Under the pieces are notes generated by a model. The model searched no databases, was not told the DNA's origin, and saw only the letters and a list, made by a program, of their open reading frames with translations. DNA of 64,000 bases, from contig NC_073346.2 of NCBI RefSeq assembly GCF_027580225.2, positions 8,768,001-8,832,000 of the forward strand. Direction: 5' to 3'. The position numbers and the translations under genes are program-made. This DNA is from Misgurnus anguillicaudatus. Its lineage: Eukaryota > Chordata > Actinopteri > Cypriniformes > Cobitidae. Shown piece after piece: positions 54,594 through 64,000 of this stretch (positions are counted from its first letter, which is position 1; every line of letters starts with the position of its first letter).

Positions 54594-55650
54594 TGGTTTA
54601 CTAAAGACACACAGTAAAACATTTGCGCTGAATTAAAGGCGTGAACAATTTCGTTTTTGCGACTGACCTTACTGCATGCATTTGTAGGAGTTTCCCTTTC
54701 AGACACAAAATTAATGGAAAGAGATTATTTAAATGAATTACACAACACAAATTACTAAAGTTTGCACTTGCAATTTGCTGGGCATGCCTTTGATACCGCA
54801 GCTCCACCCCCCGCTCCACAGACGATTCCTTCTGCGCATGCCCTGGCTCTAAACTGACAGTTTTGCATTTACATGGCAACACCCATTGTCAGGAAGGAAG
54901 CGACATTGCCTCTTCCATCTTTTTTTACAGTCTATGGATCACACCCACATCCAATTTACCTAATCGTGTATTTCGACAGCTCGATTGCTTCAGTAAGACC
55001 GCAATGACCTATAAATGTTACTTATGCTGGACGCACCATCCGAAATGAGCCGAGTCAGTTGCGCTCCTGTATGTGTCTGGCAAGTAGACTACGGTACCAA
55101 GTTCAACTAGCTAGAAGTCAATGTTACATACAACTTCTTTTAATGTGTAAAGCTTCATATGAAGTGAGTGGAGGCTTGGACCTGGAAATGATATTCTTTA
55201 TGTCACAACTAAACAAGTGGTTAGGGCATGGTTTAGTGAATGGGTGGAAATGTGGTTACCATAGTGATCTATTCATTTTCAAGAGGAAAATTAATAATTG
55301 ATAGTTCAATTGCATCAACATAGGACAAATCAACGTGAGTGGAATTAGCATTCAATGGGAATGAAAATGCATGTGATGTACTGACAAGGCGTACAGGTGC
55401 AAAAATCTCATTTCCATAATGAGCAATGCAATCTACCAAGAGCAGCGCAAATTAGCGTAGGGTTTGCTTTTTTAAGTGTTGAACAATGACGCAACGCAAA
55501 CCTTAGTAAATCACATTGCGTACTTTAAATATTCGCCAATCATACATTTTGCGTCTGAAAGGGAAACTCGTAAAAATGCATATACAATAAAGGTCAGTCA
55601 CAAAGGTCTCCATGCCTTCTTGGCACTAATTGTTTACGGTGTGTCTTTAG
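54594..55650. mobile_element. Fold-back element with TTTACTAAAGACACAC arms
   Basis: GGTTTACTAAAGACACAC at the left is mirrored by GTGTGTCTTTAGTAAAT at the right, and TTACTAAAGTTTGC inside is mirrored by GCAAACCTTAGTAAAT. The middle (about 54790-55440) is unrelated and may be a separate insertion. Short frames have no domains. Confidence 0.6.
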
Positions 55651-55701
55651 TAAATATTGACAATAGCTTTTTCGACGGCAAAAGTTCTGGCACGTAATCG
55701 T

Positions 55702-56386
55702 ATGCTTTGTTTATACTTGCGCTTTGCTCTGCACCGCAAGCCTTCACTGATCACGCGCACGTCTCAACAAACGGACTGGGAATTTATAGTTGACGCACTC
55801 CCTGTTGCACTATTCTTTGAAAAAACAGGGGGCGACTTAAGCAATTGAATCCAAAACCAACACAAAGTTGTGGATAGAAGAAATCGTTCACTGGAAAACG
55901 CTGGTACTTGTAACATCAGAGATTGATATATACATATAAGAACATGAATAAAAAATCAATCTCTTAAATATGTATTTATTAAACATAATTATTTCATTCG
56001 CGTTTTTTTCTAAACAAACAATTCAGAAATCTTAAAGTTTGTATTTTATTCCTCATCCAGTGGTACATTCAATACAAATATAAGCCATTAATTCTGAATC
56101 ATATGAAAAGTAGTTTGTGTTTTAAATGTTTTCATACCTCACTGTCAGATAAATATTATATGCATTGTTTTGCATGGATCAATCAAAGAGCCAGAATCAC
56201 CTCGAGGTCGGTCATTTTCGGATGTGGAGCCACGTGTATGGTTACAAAAATTGCCGTGAACACCTCCACACGAAATAAGGCCTATAGCGCACCAAACACG
56301 CACAGATGCCCACTACGCACTGACGTCATTTTTGCCATGCACACCAATGCGCTTATGCGGACGCGTTGAGTATAAACAAGGCTTTA
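55702..56386. mobile_element. GCTTTGTTTATACT inverted-repeat element
   Basis: GCTTTGTTTATACTTGCG at the left is mirrored by CGTTGAGTATAAACAAGGC at the right. The flanks of the arms are CpG-rich, with TCACGCGCACG on the left and GCGGACGCG on the right; the interior is AT-rich. Non-coding. Confidence 0.55.
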
Positions 56387-58334
56387 GGATAGCACACTGG
56401 AGTTGTGAACATGTATGTTTAAACCTCTTAACATACTGTATAGTATAATCTTCTGTGGTTTGACAGGAAAGAGTCTCAACCAGGCATGCCAGATTGTTAA
56501 ACACAGAATAAGTTTCAACTCTGGATTTCATTACAGCCTACGATACTTGTAATGCAACGTATCCTTTAATACTTCATGCACCGGGGTTCTGGATAACATA
56601 TTGGAATTTAAGGGAGGTGAGAGAAGTGTGAGGTTTACAGCCCGTGATCCCTCCCCTCGCAACCCCTCGCCAATATACATTACACGGCAGCCGCCCAAAC
56701 CTGCGTCTGAAGGGTGACAAAAGGTTCGAGCCTTTATATTTCCACCCAAACGAAACCCGCTTTAATTAAACGACTAAAAAGTGCAGCGGCCTGTGTCCTA
56801 AATTAATTGCTTTCTATTAGATTACTTTGTTGGAGATACCCACATCATATTATTAACATTGTCGTACATTCCCATACATTCAATTTCCTCCAGTATTATT
56901 GTTGAAAGACTCCCCCTCCCTTTTTTTCTGCGGCGAGGATATTCCTACATTTTGTCAAAGTGGATTTTGCTTTGTTAATTAAACAGGCTAAAAGTGCAGT
57001 GGTCTGAATCCTATTTCAATCTGATCCATAATTTAGAACATTTATTGCAACCTGTGACGATTACGGCCTTTGGAGAAATTTCAATCCGTCGGCAAATACG
57101 ATTTCGACCGGTAATGGCGGTCGCTAACTCAAAAGCTAAAGGATGGATTTTATGCATTGGTTAATTAAATGAGAAAACAATCGGCAGGCTGCGTCTTTAA
57201 TAATAACCCCGACTCGTAATAAAAAAAAAATCATAGACAATCTCGCGGCCGACATTTGTTTTTGAATACAATTACAGAGGGTAATGGAGTTTGGCTTGGG
57301 TAACTTCCGCACAGCTGTCAGAAGGGAAGAATGCCTCGCGTTTATTTATTTTTCTCCCTCGCGTTTTTTTATTAAATGACTAAAAGCAGCAGGCTGTGTC
57401 CTATCTGGGCTATCTCAGCTATTGCATTGGATTATTTTACATTTTGATTGAAATGATGTCACGGGCAGATAAAGGCAGCCTGACCATTGTAATTGAATCA
57501 GCTTGAGTTGTTTATTCTGGTGATCTACAGCACTGATTCGCTTGTCCTAACACCCAATGCATAAAAGATCCACTCTTGTTTAACATCCTACTGATTAGAT
57601 CGGTTTAAAAAGGCAAAACAACGACGTCCGTGTCCAGAAACAGACAGGAATAAAGATTATACATAAAACGCAGAGGGGAGGGGGAGGCGGATCCTCCTGT
57701 CACATCCCGCGAGCGCTTGCGTCTGCGGATGCACCATCTGCTTAACTTTTCATGTGTGACCAAAACTCTCAATAAATAAATTTCACATGGCGTGGATGCC
57801 AGATGCAGCCGGCAGTTTGACTGACAACATTTAAATAACAGTTAATGGGAAAAAGCAAAAGTAACAGCCTCTCATCCCTGGTCTCCATCCACTGACACCT
57901 TTAGGAATTTGAAACAGGCCTTTTGTACTCACGGTTTCATCCTGAACATGCTTTTTGCCTTAGCTCAGATGGAACTGATTACAAATATAATGCTACACTG
58001 GATTTTACATTATCGCATCATGAGATGCGAGGTATTTGAGAGAGAGACGCGCCTGAGATCAATTATGTAATAGGTGATAGAATCGTTTATCAGAATGGCT
58101 TATATCAGTTTAGTGATTTACCAAAGTACATGTACTGTGTCAGATATAGGAAATAGACTGAACGCATTAATGTGAATAAAAGCATAACATTTACAAGGGA
58201 ATATGGTATAAATTATTGTTTCAAATCCATTTACTGTATGCGACGTAGATCAGAAATTTTGCGTTCTGGAGATATGGGATGCTCAGTTTATAAGGGCTGT
58301 TCTGTTTACTAATGGAATACTTGTGACCCACATT
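56387..58334. other. Long unique island
   Basis: No mobile-element ends are present for almost 2 kb, while CpGs and homeodomain-type cores are frequent. It contains the four-copy module listed separately and a GC-rich block near 57670-57725. The frame at 56531-56749 has no domain. The composition fits a developmental enhancer region, which is an inference. Confidence 0.45.
56763..57405 (+). repeat. Four spaced copies of a TAATTAAA...GGCTGTGTCCTA module
   Basis: Copies start at 56763, 56976, 57162 and 57370, that is 213, 186 and 208 bp apart. The shared core is TAATTAAA or TATTAAAT, then ACTAAAA, GCAG and GGCTGTGTCCTA; copies 1, 2 and 4 agree best, and copy 3 has GGCAGGCTGCGTCTTTA. Copies 2 and 3 also share GGATTTT upstream, and copies 1 and 4 share an ATTGC...ATTA stretch downstream. 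Sequence between cores is mostly dissimilar. No terminal inverted repeats or target duplications were found. Confidence 0.65.
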
Positions 58335-58817
58335 GTGTTTTCCAGTGCTGGGCAGTAGCTTCACTACAAGTAGCGAGGCTAGTAGTTTAACTACATTTTT
58401 CAGTAGCTTGGTGGTAGCTTAGCTGCTTTCTAAATCAAATAGCTTTTCAGTAGCTAAGCTCTTTTTTTGACCAAGTAGTGAGGTAGCTTCCACACAAGCT
58501 ACAATTTTCCACACATTTCTGAAGTCGTCCTGAATTTGAGAATAAGCACGTCATTTGAATCGACACAGGATGTTGTTTGTTCCGTATTTTCGAGTTGTGC
58601 AGCTTTCATTCACACAAAACATTACCACTCGCATTCTGTGAAGACTCGTGCTTTACCTCTGATTTGGTTATGTCATCAAGCCAAGCTAATATAAAAACAT
58701 GTAATAAATATTACAATTGAAATTTTTAATAGAATGTACTTTGGCGGGCACCTCACAGACTCTGTGCAGGCTACCTGCTGCCTGCGGGCACCACGTTGGA
58801 GACCCTTGTGTTAAGAT

Positions 58818-59931
58818 TAGGGGTGGCATGGTTCACAAAACCCTCGGTTCGGTTCGTATCACGGTTCTATGGTCACGGTTCTCGGTTCAGTACGGTTCTT
58901 GTTGTTATTTTTTTTTAACACTCCAGAAATGTATTATCTTATTAATGTATTAATTATCCATAATTTAGGATACAGTATTAAAAAAAGTTATATCATGTAA
59001 TCATGCACAAACTGAATTTGACTTTAAGTACATTATTGGGAACATCCCTGAGGAAAGCCAGGCGAGATTTTGACACACCGAGAGGGAAGACATTGATGAT
59101 TTCAACATGCTTTTCATTTATTTGGCAAAAAAGAGAATGTGTATTGCCATCTACATGAACTTTGTGTGCATTTTTAGCACACAAAGATAACTTGCATTTA
59201 TCAAAATGCCAACTTCAGTGTAGCTTTAAGATTTATCACTGAGAGGATGCTTAAATAATGCAGAGTATATGTGGACGAGAGAGAAACATAACATTTACAC
59301 CTGTAATATTTAAATCCGTCTCTTTTGTCTTTTGACCACTTCTGTCCTGATTACTTTAAGGGGCAGTTTATGAAATAAGATCGCGCGACTTTCACACGCT
59401 AGCAAAATGAAACTACGTGGAAATCAGCCGCTTTCGTTTTATCAACGAAAGGCTAAAAATAGCGCTGAATACGAAAAGACGTAAAACAGTGTTCATTACC
59501 TCAGATTAGATAAATGGTCGGAGAGAAGGCTGTCGCGTGTGGCTGTTCGAACACATTCAACCCATAGACTGCAGTTTTATCTATTGTTTTATTTCCGCTG
59601 TCATCATAGGTTACATGAAATAAAAAATGTTTCCACACACCAAACTTATACGACGCTGGCGCATCCTCTAACTGCGGGCAGACTTCTTTTTCTCTCCCTC
59701 TTGCCATTTCTACACGTAACATGACCGGCAGCACTCACTCTCCACACCAGTCACCTCTTTTTTCGCGCTATTCGCGAAAGGGGAACACGCTATCTGAGGT
59801 CACATACAGGGCACGAGGCTACATACATTGCGCATGCCATGAACCGTTGAACCGTACGACACACAGGCGCTCCGAACCGAGACAAGCGAACCGAACAATT
59901 CGGATTTTTTTTATGAACCGTGCCACCCCTA
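58818..59931 (-). mobile_element. Nested hAT element (TAGGGGTGGCA ends), 1114 bp
   Basis: TAGGGGTGGCATGGTTCAC pairs with ATGAACCGTGCCACCCCTA. GTTAAGAT is duplicated exactly (58810-58817 and 59932-59939). Subterminal CGGTTCGGTTCG motifs are mirrored. A zinc-finger remnant on the minus strand shows it derives from a coding hAT. Confidence 0.95.
59501..59734 (-). pseudogene. hAT transposase BED zinc-finger remnant
   Basis: The minus-strand frame reads ARGREKEVCPQLEDAP, then SYKFGVWKHF and DDSGNKTIDKTAV (residues about 11-56). The pattern VWKHF...GNKTIDKT is that of the BED finger at the front of hAT (ZBED-like) transposases. The first zinc-binding cysteine expected after TAV is tyrosine (Y57) and no second Cys or His pair follows, so the finger cannot bind zinc. 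The catalytic domain is missing. Confidence 0.7.
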
Positions 59932-60302
59932 GTTAAGATATGTCAGGGCCAGGTGTTTTTAAATAAAGGCAGCTCAAACATGCATTTTATTCTGGGAGTA
60001 GGATAAGACCTGTCCAGCAAACAGCCCCAAAATGTAAGGTACCTAGGCCTACATTATGTGTGTATTGCCTATAATTACCAAAATGATAAATTGAAACTGA
60101 ATAAATAATTACATAATAAAACTGGTTAAAAATAAAAAAGTAGCTTGGATGTAGCAAGCTACTATTGATGTAGCTTAGCTTGCTACATTTCCCAGGGGGG
60201 TAGCTTCAGTGTAGTGAAGCTTAATTTAATGTGAAGTAACTGGTAGCTTAGCTCACTACATTTTCCAAGTAGCTTGCCCAGCACTGGTGTTTTCTTTCTT
60301 AA

Positions 60303-60580
60303 AGGAACAGTATGTAAGAAATTTATATCAATTAATCATAAAATGGCCCTGATGTGTCACTAGACATTAAGAAATCATTTTCATTTCAAATACTTATATC
60401 ACTGACAACAGTGGTCCGACCAGGATATTGTCATTTAAAAAGTGGAGTTGCAGCCCTCAACTGATGTTTATGTTGTCATTTTGTGTATTGGCAACCAGTT
60501 GTGTGATTGCAGTACCAGTTTTAACCACAAGTTTTGTGATTGCAATACCAGTTTTCACCACAATCCTACATACTGTTCCT
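60303..60580. mobile_element. TTAA MITE with AGGAACAGTATGTA ends
   Basis: AGGAACAGTATGTA pairs with TACATACTGTTCCT and TTAA flanks both sides (60299-60302 and 60581-60584). It sits directly beside the hAT duplication ending at 60294. A plus-strand frame of 76 codons spans its right half and is an artefact of two tandem TTTTGTGATTGCAATACC-like units. Confidence 0.92.
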
Positions 60581-60584
60581 TTAA

Positions 60585-61057
60585 ATGTTCAGGTAAATTT
60601 TAGAAAAGACAAACATTTTAATCCCCTTTGTGACCTGCTCTCTAAAGTCAGTCTTTAGCTGGCCTATCTCACACTCCACATGGACTGACCCCGGACCAGT
60701 TGAGCAGAGATTTGATCACCTGCAGATTGCAATTCTGTACATTTCTTGATGATCATGCAAATGCTGGGAAGTAACAGCAGTATTTAACACTAACAGTAGC
60801 TTTAGGTTCTGTACGTTTCGTGCTCTTGAAAATTAAGATTCCTGTACGGTTCTTTTTCTGGCATATAGTTTCATAAAGAACCTTTAACATGCACAGAACC
60901 TTCCTGTTGCACAAAAGATTATGTGTGAAGGGGGATGATTCTTCAGAGAATAAAATTGTACGAAATAAATTAGTTTTGTTTTTTTAATGAAACCAGCTGC
61001 CTTCTTGGCCGACATTTTATTTTTTCAAACTTGGCCAATCACATTTGCCATGCATGC
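60585..61057. repeat. Repeat fragment and spacer
   Basis: At about 60795-60960, AAGAACCTTTAACATGCAC and CAGAACCTTCCTGTTGCAC are typical of a dispersed cyprinid repeat related to that at 9975 and 39435. The rest is unique. Confidence 0.4.
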
Positions 61058-61061
61058 TTAA

Positions 61062-61693
61062 TGAGACATTCCCCTTTATTTGAAAATATGCTCATTTTCC
61101 AGCTCCCCTAGAGTTAAAGATTTGATTCTTAATGTTTTGGAATCTATTCAGCCGATCTCCGGGTCTGGCGCTAGCACTTCTAGCGTAGCTTAGCACAATC
61201 CACTGAATCTGATTAGACCACCAGCATCGCGCTCAAAAATAACCAAAGAGTTTCGATATTTTTCCTATTTAAAACTTGACTCTTCTGTAGTGACATCGTG
61301 TACTAAGATTGATGTAAAATTAAAAGTTGTGATTTTCTAGGCAGATATGGCTAGGAACTATACTCTCATTCTGGCGCTGTAATCGAGGACATTACTGCTG
61401 TAACATGGCTGCAGCAAGTTCAGTGATATTACGCACTGCCAGAATATAGTCCCCTGTCATTGAAAGTAAGGGGACTATTTTTCTGTCAGTCTTAGTACAT
61501 GGTGTAACTACATAAGAATCAAGTTTTAAATAGGAAAAATATTGAAACACTTAGAGCGATGTTACTGGTCTAATCAGATTCAATGGATTGTGCTAAGCTA
61601 TGCTAAAAGTGCTAGCCCCAGACCCGGAGATCAGCTGAATGGATTCCAAAATGGTAAAAATCAGCATATTTTCAAAATAAGTGCAATGTCCCT
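61062..61693. mobile_element. Fold-back TTAA element, about 0.63 kb
   Basis: The right end GCAATGTCCCT is followed by TTAA (61694-61697); the left end GAGACATTCCCC follows TTAA (61058-61061) with two changed bases. Arms of nearly 300 bp are inverted copies, including GATCTCCGGGTCTGGCGCTAG and its complement near 61615. The centre (about 61400-61480) holds GGGGACTATTTTTCTG with its inverse. It can fold over almost its whole length. Confidence 0.88.
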
Positions 61694-61697
61694 TTAA

Positions 61698-61995
61698 GCA
61701 TACAAATGTGGGACAATACCATGAAGGTATCTCAGAAGACAGGAAGTAAAACAAACATTGGATTCGGACGTGGATTGATGCCTTTCTGCCTTGGAATGCT
61801 GCCTCCAAAGGCACGTTATGCCCAAAACACACCCATTACTCATTACGAGAATAGGAACAACCCTTTTAGACTGTGTGCTAGGCGCACAAACCATTTTCCC
61901 CTCGTTAAATTAGGAAAAGTGTATTCGGACACGCCCTTTTAGACTCTGCACTTGCGCTTTAGAACATGTGCTTAGATTGTTAAAATAGGGCCCTA
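61698..61995. mobile_element. Fragment with TTAAAATAGGGCCC right end, probably Harbinger-type
   Basis: GCTTTAGAACATGTGCTTAG followed by TTGTTAAAATAGGGCCC matches the end of a common fish repeat that I associate with Harbinger. The left end was not found. Frames on both strands of 66-79 codons have no domain. Confidence 0.5.
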
Positions 61996-62555
61996 TAAGG
62001 GTTGATTCTATTTGAGTCTCATCCCTCACCCCCTTTAAAAGTTAGTTGCGCTCGGGCCATGCCGATTCCCTATTTAGATGGAGGAATTTGTAAACTGAAA
62101 AATTAAGCAGAGGAAGAAGACCAACAGTTTAAGATTGATGTTAAAAAATTGCGTTGTTTTCATTTGTATTGAAATTATAATTTTTTTATTAAAATCTTTG
62201 GTTCTCTTTAAAAGTTTACTTTCAGTCATGGAAGTAAAATTAACAGGCTTTTAATTGCTGATAGTGTTCGCATAGCCTACATAATCAGTGTAATCTCGAA
62301 GAATAATTTACAAAGATGCAAGAAAAGGGGTGTACTCTAAAAATACTTTATTTGTAACAAACAGGAGATAAAAACTTTACAAACGAGAGCTGTTTCAGCA
62401 CTCGGACAGCGCCGTGAGTGTTTTGAAAAGCATAACTTATAAAAGGTTCTCATCTCACCATATCCACAGGTACAAAGTCATCATTCAATAAATCCGTGGG
62501 TAGCAATTTAAAAAAGCAATATTAGCACTTTTAAAATGCAAAAAAATCTGCTTAC
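61996..62555. other. Unique sequence
   Basis: AT-rich sequence without repeat ends or frames. Confidence 0.3.
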
Positions 62556-62730
62556 ACTGTAAAAAAATTTGCTGTAATTATGCAGCTGGTTGGCAGTAAC
62601 TTACTGTAGAAGATAATGACTGAAAATGTTTCATGTTCATTTAACTTTAAACAAACTGTTGCCAGTAAATAACATAAATGTTAAATCTACAGTAAGTTAC
62701 TGGCAGCTAGCTAATGTATTACCCAGTAAT
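62556..62730. mobile_element. CACTGTAAAAAAATTTGC repeat, half preserved
   Basis: CACTGTAAAAAAATTTGCTG with GGCAGTAACTTACTGTAGAA on the left is mirrored by CTACAGTAAGTTACTGGCAG on the right, after which the expected end is lost. Confidence 0.6.
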
Positions 62731-64000
62731 ACATTTATTTTTTTATATTTAAAAACATGATGCGCATCCATGCATGTAAAAAGCAAATGTGCGTTGTCGT
62801 CCCGTTTATAGGCGCATATTACTAACATGCTCTTTAAATAACAAAAACAATATTGCCCAATCTCCTCATAAGATCACGAGACTTTAGCTTGGATTTCACA
62901 GACACGATCTATGTTTTACTATATGATCTGCTCAGTGAAACCTTCACTCAACCTGTGTCGCCAACTCTTCACGTGACCCTCTCCGTGTTAGGATAAGACT
63001 TTAAATCTATTCAACAACTTTTCCTCTTCCTCATTTAGGTCAACAATCATGACAAACATCTCGCCAGTCGCACCCTAACGTTAACCGCGCACATTTAAAA
63101 TTGTAATTTACGTTCCGCGCGGCTGTTAAATGACACAGCCGCTTTTACTATATGGATTTCCTTTCCATTACGGTAATGGTTTTATTGTGGCGCGATTACG
63201 AAAAAGCGACCTGGCAGGCTGTGCTATATGTATAAGGGACTCTTAACTGCGCAAATGTAGCCACACACAAGTAACATGGGTCAATTGCAGACACCGTCGT
63301 GGATAATGATTAAATCATTAAAATTTTGTCTATGCTTCACGGAGCATGGAGAAAATTAACTTCACCACCAACCTCATTTTTCTGCTGAACATGAAATAAT
63401 GATTTTCTGCCAGTATAATTACAAAGCTAACATCTGATAGAGTCAGCATCCAGGGGGGATTATCACATGCATGAGTATTAGACCTCATTACCAGCTTGAC
63501 TGCAAAATTATTACATCTTGTAATTGGATGGTGAGATTTATATACAGATTGGCCGGGTTCTCTGTAAGATTGTAATTACAGGCTTGGTTGCTTTGCTACT
63601 TATCACCGGGTGCAGGAGGAGAGGGGAAAACAAGCGGAGGGAGCGAGTGTTTCATAAAGCTGTTACCCTATCAATAGAGGAGGGCCTCCATTGGCCCCTC
63701 TGTATTTATTAGGCCAAACACTAGTGTTTGCGGGGACGGGTGTGTGTGGGGGGGTGCCATTTATTACCGGCTGACAAATGGGATTTCATTTATTTAACCT
63801 CCGTGATCTATTCTGGCGAAATGTATAAACAAGTCATCCGTTTTATGATTCCGGAGTCAACGCCTCAATTATCTAAAGGCTAACTGACTGTTAAAACACC
63901 CATCTGCTAGCAGGAACGCATTGATTTAATTTGCCGTATGTTATACCGAATGCCATCCCCGGTGGAAAGGGGACAAAAATCACCACGTACGGACGCCGTG
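62731..64000. other. Unique island at the window edge
   Basis: From about 62850 the sequence is unique and CpG-bearing with motifs such as CATTACGGTAATGG (63168), TTGTAATTGGATGG (63518) and CAATTATCTAAAGG (63866). The frame at 63524-63712 has no recognised domain. It looks like conserved non-coding DNA; this was not tested. Confidence 0.4.

Larger units (their letters stand above)
58343..60286. mobile_element. hAT element (CAGTGCTGGGCA ends) with nested insertions
   Basis: CAGTGCTGGGCAGTAGCTTC pairs with AAGTAGCTTGCCCAGCACTG. GTGTTTTC is duplicated exactly (58335-58342 and 60287-60294). The flanking parts are dense in GTAGCTTAGCT motifs. Inside lie a fragment resembling the right end of a third repeat (GGCGGGCACC...CACGTTGGAGACCC, about 58743-58806) and the hAT element 58818-59931. 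Confidence 0.93.

Noticed and set aside
56763..57405. The four-copy module as an ordinary transposon
   Set aside because: No terminal inverted repeats, target duplication, poly(A) or coding relic was seen, and spacers are unrelated. A genome search could still overturn this.
1..64000. tRNA genes or tRNA-derived SINEs
   Set aside because: No convincing A-box and B-box pair with a cloverleaf could be found by eye. A covariance-model scan would be needed to exclude decayed SINEs.

Overview
The window looks like non-coding nuclear DNA from a teleost, most probably a cyprinid of the zebrafish/carp type. No protein-coding host gene, tRNA or rRNA could be supported. The lineage call rests on recalled resemblance to short DNA transposons very common in cyprinids (terminal motifs AGGGATAGTTCACCC, AGGATTAGTC, AGGTGCAGTGTG, CACTGTCAGAAAA, CAGTGGTTCTCAAACT), on a fish Tc1 element with ends CACTCACCTAAAGGATTATT, and on fish-type AT-rich sequence with (GT)n, (GA)n and (ATT)n tracts. 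It is not an alignment result, and the species cannot be fixed.

Two kinds of sequence alternate. The first is islands of unique sequence that keep CpGs and carry many TAATTA/ATTAG-type motifs, as in the regulatory deserts around vertebrate developmental genes: about 1-1250, 3460-4010, 5770-6430, 9100-9620, 14100-15800, 22600-24250, 28680-29330, 31560-32000, 37030-38110, 40380-41220, 47690-48780, 51830-52440, 56700-58300 and 62850-64000. The second is dense clusters of mobile elements, mostly non-autonomous: TTAA-flanked elements whose ends begin AG (the target and end type of Kolobok), hAT elements with 8-bp target duplications, a Harbinger-like element with a TTA duplication, a broken Tc1 element, a LINE 3' fragment and a 2.5-kb LTR-like unit.

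Region by region: 1.25-2.42 kb has two TTAA elements sharing one target site. 4.3-4.7 and 10.65-11.15 kb are two members of one fold-back family. 6.9-7.7, 12.6-13.8, 18.6-19.5, 39.4-40.2, 43.3-44.7, 49.7-50.5 and 58.3-60.3 kb are nested insertions. 21.35-22.4 kb is a dead Tc1 element. 24.85-25.72 kb is a large TTAA element. 26.2-26.6 kb is a LINE remnant. 32.55-35.08 kb is an LTR-like unit with a splice-donor-like minisatellite. 41.6-42.0 and 46.2-46.6 kb are GC-rich tandem arrays. 56.76-57.41 kb holds four copies of a TAATTAAA-containing module spaced about 200 bp apart inside a unique island; this is the least explained structure in the window.

Coding traces are all broken mobile-element proteins: a Tc1 transposase with a nonsense codon, a shifted frame and a lost catalytic glutamate; the C-terminal tail of a LINE polymerase; a BED-type zinc-finger remnant in a hAT element; and, in a TTAA element, a THAP-like amino terminus followed by a segment resembling the front of RecQ-type helicases. 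Any host function is probably cis-regulatory.
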